Source: Nocardioides sp. dk884
Lineage (GTDB): Bacteria; Actinomycetota; Actinomycetes; Propionibacteriales; Nocardioidaceae
Direction of reading: 5' to 3'
NCBI RefSeq assembly: GCF_009557055.1
Contig: NZ_CP045649.1
Location: 3,075,501-3,139,500 of the forward strand
DNA length: 64,000 bases
Shown here: piece after piece, positions 63,108-64,000 of the stretch
How the letters are laid out: every line of letters begins with the position of its first letter
Numbering within the stretch: position 1 is the first letter of the stretch
The notes under the pieces: generated by a model
Told to the model about the DNA's origin: nothing
Database searches by the model: none
The model's input: the letters and a program-made list of their open reading frames with translations, nothing else
Made by a program: the position numbers and the translations under genes

Positions 63108-64000
<893 letters not shown>

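Overview
The window is a strongly G+C-rich actinobacterial chromosome segment, most like a Nocardioides-type member of the Propionibacteriales. Signs are the codon bias, many GTG starts, 4-base stop/start overlaps, a mycobacterial-type SOS box, and two blocks whose gene order matches Mycobacterium and Streptomyces: moeZ-tetR-DUF3107-ferritin-like-rhlE-parA (about 23.3-30.1 kb) and LysM/Rv3235-secA-hpf-comF-lpqB-mtrB-mtrA-sahH (about 50.7-64 kb). Both window ends cut genes: hydantoinase B on the left and adenosylhomocysteinase on the right. No rRNA, tRNA, CRISPR array or intact mobile element was seen.

Region 1 (1-16.7 kb) is an accessory catabolic locus for a nitrogen heterocycle. Reading leftward are an NCS2 uracil/xanthine-type permease, a three-subunit molybdenum hydroxylase (FAD, 2x[2Fe-2S], Mo subunits) with a CoxG-like membrane adaptor, an amidase, and an ATP-dependent hydantoinase pair HyuA/HyuB. 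A PucR-type regulator separates these from a rightward operon encoding homologues of the three E. coli oxamate transcarbamoylase proteins (DUF2877, FdrA, DUF1116). The inferred flow is uptake, ring hydroxylation, ATP-driven ring opening, amide cleavage, and carbamoyl transfer to phosphate. The substrate is unknown.

Region 2 (16.7-19 kb) is a scar: long hairpins, an SOS-controlled DUF222/HNH gene, dispersed palindromic repeats and a decayed IS110-type transposase. Region 3 (19-44.6 kb) is mostly housekeeping: acyltransferase, a large zinc-ribbon membrane protein, DoxX, an alkyltransferase-like repair protein, MoeZ, a DEAD-box helicase with a probable CTG start, L,D-transpeptidase, ParA, MarC/PHP, cobT-cobS, MaoC and acyl-CoA dehydrogenase, two paralogous endonuclease/exonuclease/phosphatase proteins (one fused to an alkaline-phosphatase-like domain), an MgtE/CBS protein, Mrp and TatB.

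Region 4 (44.9-50.5 kb) is a second catabolic operon: lactonase, Fe-dependent alcohol dehydrogenase, FmdB zinc ribbon, aldehyde dehydrogenase and CoA ligase. It resembles the Agrobacterium attKLM/blcABC lactone pathway with a CoA-activation step added. Region 5 (50.7-64 kb) is the conserved secA-hpf-mtrAB-sahH core for protein export, ribosome hibernation, envelope signalling and the methyl cycle.
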